Source of the DNA: Alphaproteobacteria bacterium
Lineage (GTDB): Bacteria > Pseudomonadota > Alphaproteobacteria > JACAEB01
Direction: 5' to 3'
Length of the DNA: 64,000 nt
NCBI GenBank assembly: GCA_024236075.1
Contig: JACKLE010000001.1
Coordinates: 310,001-374,000 of the forward strand
Shown: positions 56,386-64,000 of the stretch, in pieces
How the letters are laid out: every line of letters begins with the position of its first letter
Position numbering within the stretch: position 1 is the stretch's first letter
The notes under the pieces: model-generated
What the model was told of the DNA's origin: nothing
What the model saw: the letters and a program-made list of their open reading frames with translations, nothing else
The model's database searches: none
Made by a program: the position numbers and the translations under genes

Positions 56386-57303
56386 ATGAGACTGAACTTC
56401 GCAAGCGTCGCGCGGCCCGCGATCGTGGCCGTCGCAATCGCCATTGCCACGGTGGCGGTGGCCCAGGATCGTCAGTTCAAGTTCGCCCCGCCGGACGAGA
56501 AGCTCGTCTACCGGACCTTGCCCTCGGGCAAGGAGCTCTCGATCTGGGTCTATCGCCCGAAGGACAAGAGCGCCGCCAACGAGGCCGGGCTGCTGCCCGC
56601 CATCGTCCTCTATCACGGCGGCGGGTGGCGGACGGGCACGCCGGCGCAGTTCGTCGCTATCGCCAGCCATTTCGTCGACGCCGGCATGGTCGCGCTGCTT
56701 CCCGAATACCGCGTCTACGAGCGCGACCAGTCGTCCATTCCCGACAGCACGGCCGACGGGCGCTCGGCGATGCGCTACATCATGGCCCACGAGGCCGAGC
56801 TCGGGCTCGACCCGGCGCGCATCGTGGCGGGGGGCGGCTCGGCGGGCGGCCACATCGCCGCGACGCTCGCGACCACCGACGACGTCAACAACGAGGGCGA
56901 CGATCTCTCCATCGATCCGAGACCGGCCGCCTATATCGGCTTCAGCGCGGCGGTGAACCTCAAGGGCATCTTCACGACGGAAGGCGCCGGCAGGGGCGCG
57001 GGGGCGACCCTCGGCCCCAACGGCCTCGAAGGCGCGCTCGTCGCCGACCCGATGACTCATCTCAAGCCCGGCTTCCCGCCCTGCCTCTTCTTTCACGGGA
57101 CGCAGGACAGCGTCGTGCCGTACAAGTCCGTCGTCGATTTCGTCGCGGCGGCGAAGGCGGTCGGCACCGAATGCGAGCTCGTCGCCTATGAGGGCCGCCC
57201 GCATTCCTTCTTCAATCCGCTGTCGAGCAAGGCGGACTTTCCCGACATGATGCGGCGTGCGGACGAATTCCTGCGCGCGCACGGAATGCTGCCCAAGCCC
57301 TGA
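56386..57303 (+). CDS. Exported alpha/beta hydrolase (HSL/esterase type)
   Basis: The 305-residue product has a signal peptide (AIATVAVAQ) and the hormone-sensitive-lipase-like motifs: oxyanion loop LYHGGGW, nucleophile elbow GGGSAGG (Ser near residue 150), acid GTQDSVVP, and catalytic histidine in GRPHSFFNP. It should be a periplasmic esterase or acetylxylan-type esterase. GGGGGAAGC precedes the ATG. Single gene. Confidence 0.88.
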   Translation: MRLNFASVARPAIVAVAIAIATVAVAQDRQFKFAPPDEKLVYRTLPSGKELSIWVYRPKDKSAANEAGLLPAIVLYHGGGWRTGTPAQFVAIASHFVDAGMVALLPEYRVYERDQSSIPDSTADGRSAMRYIMAHEAELGLDPARIVAGGGSAGGHIAATLATTDDVNNEGDDLSIDPRPAAYIGFSAAVNLKGIFTTEGAGRGAGATLGPNGLEGALVADPMTHLKPGFPPCLFFHGTQDSVVPYKSVVDFVAAAKAVGTECELVAYEGRPHSFFNPLSSKADFPDMMRRADEFLRAHGMLPKP

Positions 57304-57358
57304 GGGGTTCCGCCCGCACGACGGCATGGCGAGACGAGGGCCTGCCGGCCGCGGGCGA

Positions 57359-57394
57359 TTGACCGGGCTTCGATGATTCTATAATTATAAAAAT
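57359..57394 (+). promoter_or_regulatory. arsR promoter with overlapping operator; almost leaderless start
   Basis: TTGACC (57359-57364) and TATAAT (57380-57385), 15 bases apart, sit so close to the arsR ATG (57395) that the expected transcription start lies within a few bases of it. TATAATTATA (57380-57389) is a perfect 10-base palindrome covering the -10 element, inside a larger GATTC...GAATC dyad. ArsR repressors bind such AT-rich dyads, so this should be the operator. Confidence 0.65.
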
Positions 57395-57736
57395 ATGGAA
57401 TCGTCATCGGCGATCGCGGCTTTTTCGGCCCTCGCGCAGGAGACGCGCCTGGCGCTCTTCCGGGCGCTGGTGCGCGCCGGGACGCAGGGGCTGGCGGCGG
57501 GGGCGGTCGCGGAACGGCTCGGCGTTCCGCCGCCCACGCTCTCCTTCCACCTGAAGGAGCTTCTGCGCGCGGGGCTCGTGACGCAGCGCCGCGAGGGGCG
57601 CTCGCTCATCTACGCGCTCGACGTCGAGGGCACGCGGGCGCTCGTCGATTTTCTTCTGGAGGATTGCTGCGGAGGCGATCCGCGCCTGTGCGGCGTCGAG
57701 GCGCGGGAGGTCTGCTGCGCCGATGGGGAGGGGTGA
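57395..57736 (+). CDS. arsR: ArsR-family arsenic-responsive repressor
   Basis: ArsR represses the ars operon until As(III) binds. The 113-residue product has a winged-helix HTH: AFSALAQETRLALFRALVRAG, GAVAERLGVPPPTLSFHLKELLRAGLVTQRREGRSLIYAL. Close to the C-terminus is DCCGGDPRLCG with further cysteines (EVCCADG), a likely arsenite-binding set of the C-terminal type. It opens the operon; arsC begins 4 bases after its stop. Confidence 0.93.
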   Translation: MESSSAIAAFSALAQETRLALFRALVRAGTQGLAAGAVAERLGVPPPTLSFHLKELLRAGLVTQRREGRSLIYALDVEGTRALVDFLLEDCCGGDPRLCGVEAREVCCADGEG

Positions 57737-57739
57737 GGC

Positions 57740-58333
57740 ATGGGGGTCTTCGATTTCTTCAGGCGGAACAGGCACCGCAACATCGCGCCGCCGGCGCAGC
57801 TCGCGCCGGCCGCCGCGCCCGCGCGCAAGGCGCCGGCGCCGGCTTACGTCTACAACGTGCTCTTCCTGTGCACCGGCAATTCGGCGCGCTCGGTGCTGGC
57901 GGAATGCATCCTCAACCGGGTCGGGGCGGGCCGATTCAGGGCCTACTCGGCCGGCAGCCACCCCAAGGGCAGGGTTCATCCGTACACGCTCGACCTTCTG
58001 AAGAGCCTCGACTACGACGTCTCCGGCCTCAGGTCGAAATCCTGGGACGAGTTCGCGCAGAAGGGCGCGCCCGTCATGGATTTCGTCTTCACGGTCTGCG
58101 ACGATGCCGCCGGCGAGGTATGCCCGATCTGGCCCGGCCAGCCCATGACCGCGCATTGGGGCTTCGAGGACCCCGCCGCCTTCGAGGGCACCGAGCCCGA
58201 GAAGCGGCAGAAGTTCGCCGAGGTCTACGGCCAGATCTATCGGCGCATCGAGGCCTTCGTGAACCTGCCGATCGAGGCGATCGACGAGCTTGCCCTGAAG
58301 CGCAAGCTGGACGAGATCGGAGAGAAGGACTGA
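57740..58333 (+). CDS. arsC: Arsenate reductase, thioredoxin-coupled (LMW-phosphatase) type
   Basis: This ArsC type reduces arsenate to arsenite using the LMW protein-tyrosine-phosphatase fold. The P-loop is CTGNSARS (from VLFLCTGNSARSVLAE, ~residue 45); the acid is in DFVFTVCDDAAGEVCPIWPG with a second cysteine. An extra N-terminal ~35 residues (MGVFDFFRRNRHRNIAPPAQ...) precede the fold; this Pro/Ala-rich tail is unusual and may be a tether. It lies between arsR and the next arsC; the stop overlaps the next start. Confidence 0.92.
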   Translation: MGVFDFFRRNRHRNIAPPAQLAPAAAPARKAPAPAYVYNVLFLCTGNSARSVLAECILNRVGAGRFRAYSAGSHPKGRVHPYTLDLLKSLDYDVSGLRSKSWDEFAQKGAPVMDFVFTVCDDAAGEVCPIWPGQPMTAHWGFEDPAAFEGTEPEKRQKFAEVYGQIYRRIEAFVNLPIEAIDELALKRKLDEIGEKD

Positions 58334-58755
58334 TGACGGTCACCATCTACCACAATCCCAATTGCGGGACGTCGCGCAACGTGCTCGGCCTCATCCGCAA
58401 CGCCGGCATCGAGCCCGCGATCGTCGAATATCTGAAGACGCCGCCGACGCGGGCGGAGCTCGAGCGCCTCATCGCGCGCATGGGCGTGCCCGTGCGCGAG
58501 GTTCTGCGCCGGAAGGGCACGCCCTATGACGAGCTCGGCCTCGGCGACGAAGGCCTCGAGGACGAGGCGCTCCTCGACGCGATGATGGCGCACCCGATCC
58601 TCATCAACCGGCCCATCGTCGAGACGCCGCGCGGCGTCAGGCTTTGCCGTCCCTCCGAGGCGGTGCTCGACATTCTCCCCGCGGCGCAGAAGGGCGCCTT
58701 CGCCAAGGAGGACGGCGAGAAGGTCGTGGACGCGCAAGGCAAGCGCCTCAGATGA
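58333..58755 (+). CDS. arsC: Arsenate reductase, glutaredoxin-coupled (ArsC/Spx family)
   Basis: The 140-residue product is the unrelated, glutaredoxin-dependent type: nucleophile in YHNPNCGTSRNVLGLI (Cys12), with PTRAELERLIARMG, MAHPILINRPIVET and LCRPSEAVL. Two ArsC types in one operon suggest cover for different electron donors. Its ATG overlaps the upstream stop by one base, and aqpS overlaps its stop by four. Confidence 0.95.
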   Translation: MTVTIYHNPNCGTSRNVLGLIRNAGIEPAIVEYLKTPPTRAELERLIARMGVPVREVLRRKGTPYDELGLGDEGLEDEALLDAMMAHPILINRPIVETPRGVRLCRPSEAVLDILPAAQKGAFAKEDGEKVVDAQGKRLR

Positions 58756-59426
58756 ACCTGCGCGCGCTGGCCGCCGAGGCCCTCGGAACCCTTTTTCTCG
58801 TCGCGGCCGTCGTCGGCTCGGGCATCATGGCCGAGCGCCTCGCCGGCGGGAACGTGGCGATCGCGCTGCTCGGCAACACGCTGGCGACCGGCGCCATCCT
58901 CACCGTGCTGATCATCTGGCTGGGCCCCATTTCGGGCGCCCATTTCAATCCGGCGGTGAGCCTCGCCTTCGCGCTAACGCGAGGCCTCGCCTGGCGTCTC
59001 CTGCCGGCCTATTGGATCGCCCAGTGCCTCGGCGGCATCGCGGGCACGCTCCTCGCGCACGCCATGTTCGAGCTGCCCGCGGTCAGCCTCGCGACGACGG
59101 TGCGCGCGGGCGACGCCCAGTGGCTGTCGGAGGGCGTCGCCACCTTCGGCCTCGTCGCGACCATATTCGGGACGCTGCGCGCCAGTCCCTCCGCGGTTGC
59201 ACCGGCCGTCGGGCTCTACATCGCCGCCGGATACTGGTTCACCGCCTCCACCTCCTTCGCCAATCCGGCCGTCACGCTCGCGCGCACGCTGAGCGACAGC
59301 TTTTCCGGCATCCGTCCCGAGGACGCGCCTCCCTTTGTCGCGGCGCAGGCCGCGGGCGCGGTCCTCGCCGTGCTCGTCATGGCGTGGCTCCTCGGTCCCG
59401 CGCGCGCGCGCCAACCCTCCCGCTGA
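58752..59426 (+). CDS. AqpS-like aquaglyceroporin (arsenite channel)
   Basis: MIP-family channel with both NPA boxes: HFNPAVSL (~residue 65) and FANPAVTL (~residue 175). The 224-residue product has six membrane segments and begins with a short N-terminus MNLRALAAEALGTLFLV. In Sinorhizobium meliloti AqpS lets As(III) leave the cell after ArsC reduction, replacing ArsB/Acr3. The place in an ars operon without arsB or acr3 supports that role. It overlaps arsC. Confidence 0.9.
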   Translation: MNLRALAAEALGTLFLVAAVVGSGIMAERLAGGNVAIALLGNTLATGAILTVLIIWLGPISGAHFNPAVSLAFALTRGLAWRLLPAYWIAQCLGGIAGTLLAHAMFELPAVSLATTVRAGDAQWLSEGVATFGLVATIFGTLRASPSAVAPAVGLYIAAGYWFTASTSFANPAVTLARTLSDSFSGIRPEDAPPFVAAQAAGAVLAVLVMAWLLGPARARQPSR

Positions 59427-59498
59427 GCGGGCAGGCTTTCCTTAAACCGCTTGACCGCTATGATCGCGGCAAAGGGGGAACGCCGGCCGGGAGGGGTT

Positions 59499-60617
59499 AT
59501 GTCGCAGGGCCCGATAACACGCTATCGCGCCATGCTCGAAAAGGGGGAGATCGCACACGACCCGCCGCAGGAACAGGCGGTCGAGGCGCTCGAAATCCTT
59601 CATCATCGCCTGAAGACGTACCGCCCGGGGGGCAGGAGCCCCGCGCCGCGCGGGCTCTATCTTTGCGGCGATGTCGGGCGCGGCAAGTCGATGCTGATGG
59701 ACCTCTTTTTCGAGGGCGCGCCGGTGCGCCTCAAGCGCCGCGTGCACTTTCATGCCTTCATGCTCGAGGTTCACGGCGCCATCAAGGACTGGCGCGACGC
59801 GAAGGAGAGCGAGAAGAAGCGCCGCCTCAAGGCGCTGAAGCTCCCCTCCAAGACGGGAGACGACCCGATCCCTCCCGTCGCCAAGGCGATCGCCGACAAG
59901 GCCATGCTTCTCTGCTTCGACGAGTTCCAGGTGGGCGACGTCGCCGATGCCATGATCCTCGGGCGCCTCTTCACGGCGCTCTTCGGCTTCGGCACGGTCG
60001 TCGTCGCGACCTCGAACCGGCCGCCGAGAGATCTGTACAAGGACGGTATCAACCGCCAGCTCTTCCTGCCCTTCATCGCGCTCATCGAGGAGAAGCTCGA
60101 GCTCGTCCAGCTCGACGGCTCGACCGATCACCGCCTGTCGCGCCTCAAGGGCATGGAGGTCTATTACTGGCCGCTCGGGCCGGCTGCCGATGCCAAGATG
60201 GACGCCGCCTGGTCGCGCATGACCGACGGAGCGAAGGGCGTTCCCGCGGATGTCGCGGCGCAGGGGCGAAAGCTCCGCCTGCGTCAGACGGCGAAGGGCG
60301 TCGCGCGCGCGACCTTCGAGGAGCTGTGCGCAAGGCCCCTGGGCGCGGCGGACTATCTCGCGATCGCCTCCGACTTCCACACGCTGCTCCTCGACCGCGT
60401 GCCGCTGCTCTCGCCCGCGAACCGCAACGAGGCCAAGCGCTTCGTCGTGCTCGTCGACGCGCTCTACGAGGCGAAGGCGAAGCTCATCGCCTCCGCGGCC
60501 GCGCCGCCCGAGGACCTCTATCCGGAGGGCGACGGGGCCTTCGAGTTCACGCGCACGGTGTCGCGCCTCATCGAGATGCAGTCCGAGAGCTATATGAGGC
60601 TCGGCCACGGCGCGTGA
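59499..60617 (+). CDS. zapE: AFG1/ZapE-family ATPase
   Basis: ZapE is an AFG1-like ATPase linked to Z-ring constriction. The 372-residue product has Walker A CGDVGRGKSML (~residue 65), Walker B LLCFDEFQVGD and ATSNRPP, all within the AFG1 fold, and ends ESYMRLGHGA. ATG 59499 follows GAGGGG; an ATG at 59460 is in frame but lacks a site. It precedes mdh as in many alphaproteobacteria. The exact division role here is inferred from the family. Confidence 0.92.
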   Translation: MSQGPITRYRAMLEKGEIAHDPPQEQAVEALEILHHRLKTYRPGGRSPAPRGLYLCGDVGRGKSMLMDLFFEGAPVRLKRRVHFHAFMLEVHGAIKDWRDAKESEKKRRLKALKLPSKTGDDPIPPVAKAIADKAMLLCFDEFQVGDVADAMILGRLFTALFGFGTVVVATSNRPPRDLYKDGINRQLFLPFIALIEEKLELVQLDGSTDHRLSRLKGMEVYYWPLGPAADAKMDAAWSRMTDGAKGVPADVAAQGRKLRLRQTAKGVARATFEELCARPLGAADYLAIASDFHTLLLDRVPLLSPANRNEAKRFVVLVDALYEAKAKLIASAAAPPEDLYPEGDGAFEFTRTVSRLIEMQSESYMRLGHGA

Positions 60618-60671
60618 GGCAATTCGGCAGCGAGTCGGTGACCTGGTCCGGAACCTCTCCTACTTGCGACG

Positions 60672-61860
<1,189 letters not shown>

Positions 61861-61879
61861 CTGTCCGCCTCCGCACGCG

Positions 61880-61900
61880 CGCTCCCTATCCCCGGGAGCG
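61880..61900 (+). terminator. Stem-loop after mdh
   Basis: CGCTCCC-TATCCCC-GGGAGCG makes a 7-base perfect stem with a 7-base loop, 20 bases past the mdh stop. No T-run follows, so termination is uncertain. The gap to the TPR gene (172 bases) holds no other feature that I can see. Confidence 0.4.
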
Positions 61901-62032
61901 AGCACGTCCTATACTGCGCCCAGAACAAGCTTGCCGCCCGGCGTGACGCTGTCCGAACGGGTCGGACAGGGACGGCGCCTCGTCGGCGCCGCAAGGCGGC
62001 TTTCGGCCGCGCCGGGCAGATGGGAGGCTCCC

Positions 62033-62659
62033 ATGGCCCGGTTCCGCGCGCGCCTTGCCCGCCCTTTCGGTGCCGCCGCACTCGTCCTGCTCGCGGCCGC
62101 CGCCGGCGCGATCCCGGCAAATCCCTGCAAGGCGGCCATGGCCGTCACCGTCATCGGCGCCACGGGCGCGAACGAATGCTATCGCGCCGCGCTCTACGGC
62201 GGATCGGCGTCGGCCGAGGCGGAGTGCACGCGCGCCATCGAGGATGGCGGACTCGTCGGACGCGATCTCGTCGCGACCTATGTCAATCGCGGCATCGTCC
62301 GCAATCAGCTCCGCCGGCTCGACGACGCGCTCGCCGATTTCAACGAGGCCATCGGGCGCGATCCGGAACTTGGCGCAGCCTACGTCAACCGCGGCAACAC
62401 CATGTTCTTCCTGGGCCGCCATCTCGACGCGCTCGCCGACTACACGACGGCCATCGAGAAGGACACAGACGATCTGCATGCGGCCTATTACAATCGGGGC
62501 CTCGCCTACGAAGTCCTGAAGAAGCCCGACCTCGCCGAAACCGACTTCCGCAAGGCGCTGGAGCTGAAGCCCGATTTCGGGCTCGCCCAGCTCAAGATCG
62601 AGGACTACGACGCCGAACGCATTCGCAAGGAGACGGCAGGGCCGGCGTCCGGCGAATAG
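62033..62659 (+). CDS. Exported TPR-repeat protein
   Basis: The 208-residue product has a signal peptide (RARLARPFGAAALVLLAAAAG) and three tetratricopeptide repeats (around VATYVNRGIVRNQLRRLDDA, GAAYVNRGNTMFFLGRHLDA, HAAYYNRGLAYEVLKKPDLA) from residue ~85 to 190. Such repeats bind partner proteins. Cys residues near residues 32 and 49 are before the repeats. GGGAGG precedes the ATG. It lies 6 bases before the end of the convergent retropepsin-like gene. Confidence 0.82.
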   Translation: MARFRARLARPFGAAALVLLAAAAGAIPANPCKAAMAVTVIGATGANECYRAALYGGSASAEAECTRAIEDGGLVGRDLVATYVNRGIVRNQLRRLDDALADFNEAIGRDPELGAAYVNRGNTMFFLGRHLDALADYTTAIEKDTDDLHAAYYNRGLAYEVLKKPDLAETDFRKALELKPDFGLAQLKIEDYDAERIRKETAGPASGE

Positions 62660-62664
62660 TTCCT

Positions 62665-64000
62665 TCAGCGTCGCGGCTCGGAGAGCGCCCAGCGATCGTT
62701 CTTCAGGTCGAAGAACCAATCGGCCTTAATGAGATGGTTCGAGCCGAGGATGACGCGGACGTCGGGCCGCTTGGCCTTCAATGGACCCGGAACGGGCGCC
62801 GCCATGAGGCCCTTTGGATCGAAATCGATTCCGGCGATCTTGAACGATCCCTCGACCCGCCCGACCTCGATGCCAAACTCGTGCCCGTTTGCGTCCTGAA
62901 TCGCCACGGTCCCTTCGTGCACGAAGCGGTCCCCGAGATCCAAGACGAGGTCCGGGTCGACCAGGGTGAGAATGGCGCCCGTATCGACTTGGGCCATGGC
63001 GGCGATGCCGCCGACCTCCACCGGTACGAGAAAGTATCGATCTAGCCGCTCCAATGGCCGCCAGGGCAGCGGCTTTCCCTCGAACACGGCGGGCGGAACG
63101 AGGCCCACGTCGCGACGTTCCCGGAAGAGCAGGGTCAATACCAGCCCATCCATCACGTCGAGGCCGATTATCGATTCGTCCTGTTCCGGACAGGCGGTCA
63201 CGACGTGCGCCATGCCGACGACGACCCGCCCGTTGATCGAGACGGACGGTACCCGGACGGTATCGCATTTGAGCTCTATGCCGGACAGGCCGCGACCCGC
63301 GATTTCTCCGACAACGGGGAAGTGTCCCTTGAACAGCCGGCCGCCCTTGAGCCTCGTCGAGCTGGCGCTCGACGCCAGCAGGCACTTTCGATCCTCGATC
63401 TCTCCGAAGGCGCACGGAACATAGGGAGTCACCGTTCTATAGCGGGCGAAATCCTCGTGCGTCATCAGATCGGCGGATCGGTTCAGCGGGATGCGCAAGG
63501 GCTCCGTCTGCTCGGTCTCGGTTCGCTGGATAAGGACCTGCCGCCTTGCGACGTCTATGCCCACTATCGCACGCGACAGGTGATTCATGCCGACGACGAC
63601 ATCGACATCCGCGCCATAGCGCGGGTCGCCCGCGAGGTCCCGCACGACGACATGGCCTTGCCCGACGAGCGCCGAGCCGATGAAGAGCGGATCGCGCACC
63701 TCGTAGACCCGCCCTTCGCCGCCCTCTTCCTCGCCCTCATAGCGCCCGCGCCGTGCGAGCCCGTCCGATAGCTCGTCCGCGAACTCCTCGTCGACGAGCG
63801 TCACCGCAAGCTCGGGGTCGATGAGGGCACGCCCCGTTCGTCGCGCCATGGTGACGGCGACGGCCGGACGCTCGCCGAGAAAGGCGAGCGGGGCGCCATT
63901 GATGCCCTGAATTTCCTTCGCATCGGGAGAGATCGGGCGCGCGACGCCGTTCGCCATGAGGACGACCGCCCGCGACAGGTGCGCCACTCCGAGGCTCGTC
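62665..64000 (-). CDS. Multi-module retropepsin-like protein (N-terminus outside window)
   Basis: The minus-strand frame is open to the window edge (over 440 residues). It consists of three visible modules of ~110-150 residues resembling retropepsin-like aspartic proteases. Module 3 has the active-site D-T-G (AQVDTGAILTLV, 62977-62985); modules 1 (LIDPELAVTLV) and 2 (LLASSASSTRL) do not. Each module ends with a G-x-[NA]-H-L-type segment (GMNHLSRAIVGID, GMAHVVTA, GSNHLIKADWFF); a similar segment (GVAHLSRAVVLM) at the window edge shows that at least one further module lies upstream. Function is unknown; a protease or peptidoglycan role is a guess. Confidence 0.75.
   Translation of the reverse strand, partial: TSLGVAHLSRAVVLMANGVARPISPDAKEIQGINGAPLAFLGERPAVAVTMARRTGRALIDPELAVTLVDEEFADELSDGLARRGRYEGEEEGGEGRVYEVRDPLFIGSALVGQGHVVVRDLAGDPRYGADVDVVVGMNHLSRAIVGIDVARRQVLIQRTETEQTEPLRIPLNRSADLMTHEDFARYRTVTPYVPCAFGEIEDRKCLLASSASSTRLKGGRLFKGHFPVVGEIAGRGLSGIELKCDTVRVPSVSINGRVVVGMAHVVTACPEQDESIIGLDVMDGLVLTLLFRERRDVGLVPPAVFEGKPLPWRPLERLDRYFLVPVEVGGIAAMAQVDTGAILTLVDPDLVLDLGDRFVHEGTVAIQDANGHEFGIEVGRVEGSFKIAGIDFDPKGLMAAPVPGPLKAKRPDVRVILGSNHLIKADWFFDLKNDRWALSEPRR

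Overview
The window is GC-rich, densely coded chromosomal DNA from an alphaproteobacterium. The evidence is a CtrA-inhibitor SciP (DUF1153) gene, a fliF-operon with the atypical flagellar sigma-54 activator FlbD, a CtrA-like and a sigma-54-like promoter motif at flagellar genes, sdhCDAB, a DUF3035 lipoprotein after lspA, an AqpS-type arsenic operon, and a dispersed palindrome whose antisense translation gives the '[10 protein letters not shown]' peptide I recall from Hyphomicrobiales genomes. I would place it in or near Hyphomicrobiales, without naming a genus. I saw no tRNA, rRNA, CRISPR array, transposase or phage gene.

Layout. 1-11 kb: end of a degenerate EAL protein, then housekeeping genes ribF, ileS, lspA, a lipoprotein, two M16 peptidases and mutL. 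11-20 kb: a secreted protein of unknown role, a serine hydrolase lacking its catalytic lysine and divergent from a 100-aa membrane-anchored protein, rsmD and a pseudouridine synthase, tadA, an acyl-CoA dehydrogenase, a VOC protein, an ABC-2 exporter, and two membrane proteins. 20.8-38.4 kb: flagellar block. One long minus-strand operon (fliF-fliG-fliH-fliN-motA-like-flbD-flhA-flhF-flhG), sciP, a second minus-strand operon (fliK-flgD-flgE), and plus-strand flgK-flgL behind a near-perfect sigma-54 promoter. 38.4-47.5 kb: an aldehyde dehydrogenase and a ThDP enzyme, a GST-like protein, then a plus-strand run of three exported proteins (formylglycine-generating enzyme, alpha/beta hydrolase, EF-hand serine hydrolase) and two metabolic genes (enoyl-CoA hydratase, SDR). 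47.6-52.3 kb: an ammonium transporter fused to a histidine kinase, an RTX protein with a regular 36-residue super-repeat, a CitE-like lyase and an acidic lipoprotein. 52.4-62.7 kb: sdhCDAB, an esterase, the arsenic operon arsR-arsC-arsC-aqpS, zapE, mdh and a TPR protein. The window ends inside a protein made of tandem retropepsin-like modules.

The genes of most interest are the Amt-histidine kinase fusion, the exported formylglycine-generating enzyme with both active-site cysteines and no sulfatase nearby, the multi-module retropepsin-like protein with only one Asp-Thr-Gly, the compact arsenic operon with an almost leaderless arsR, and the CtrA/SciP/FlbD wiring of the flagellar block. Known families explain most genes; I found no wholly unprecedented system. 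The nearest candidates are the exported FGE-hydrolase-hydrolase run and the retropepsin-repeat protein.
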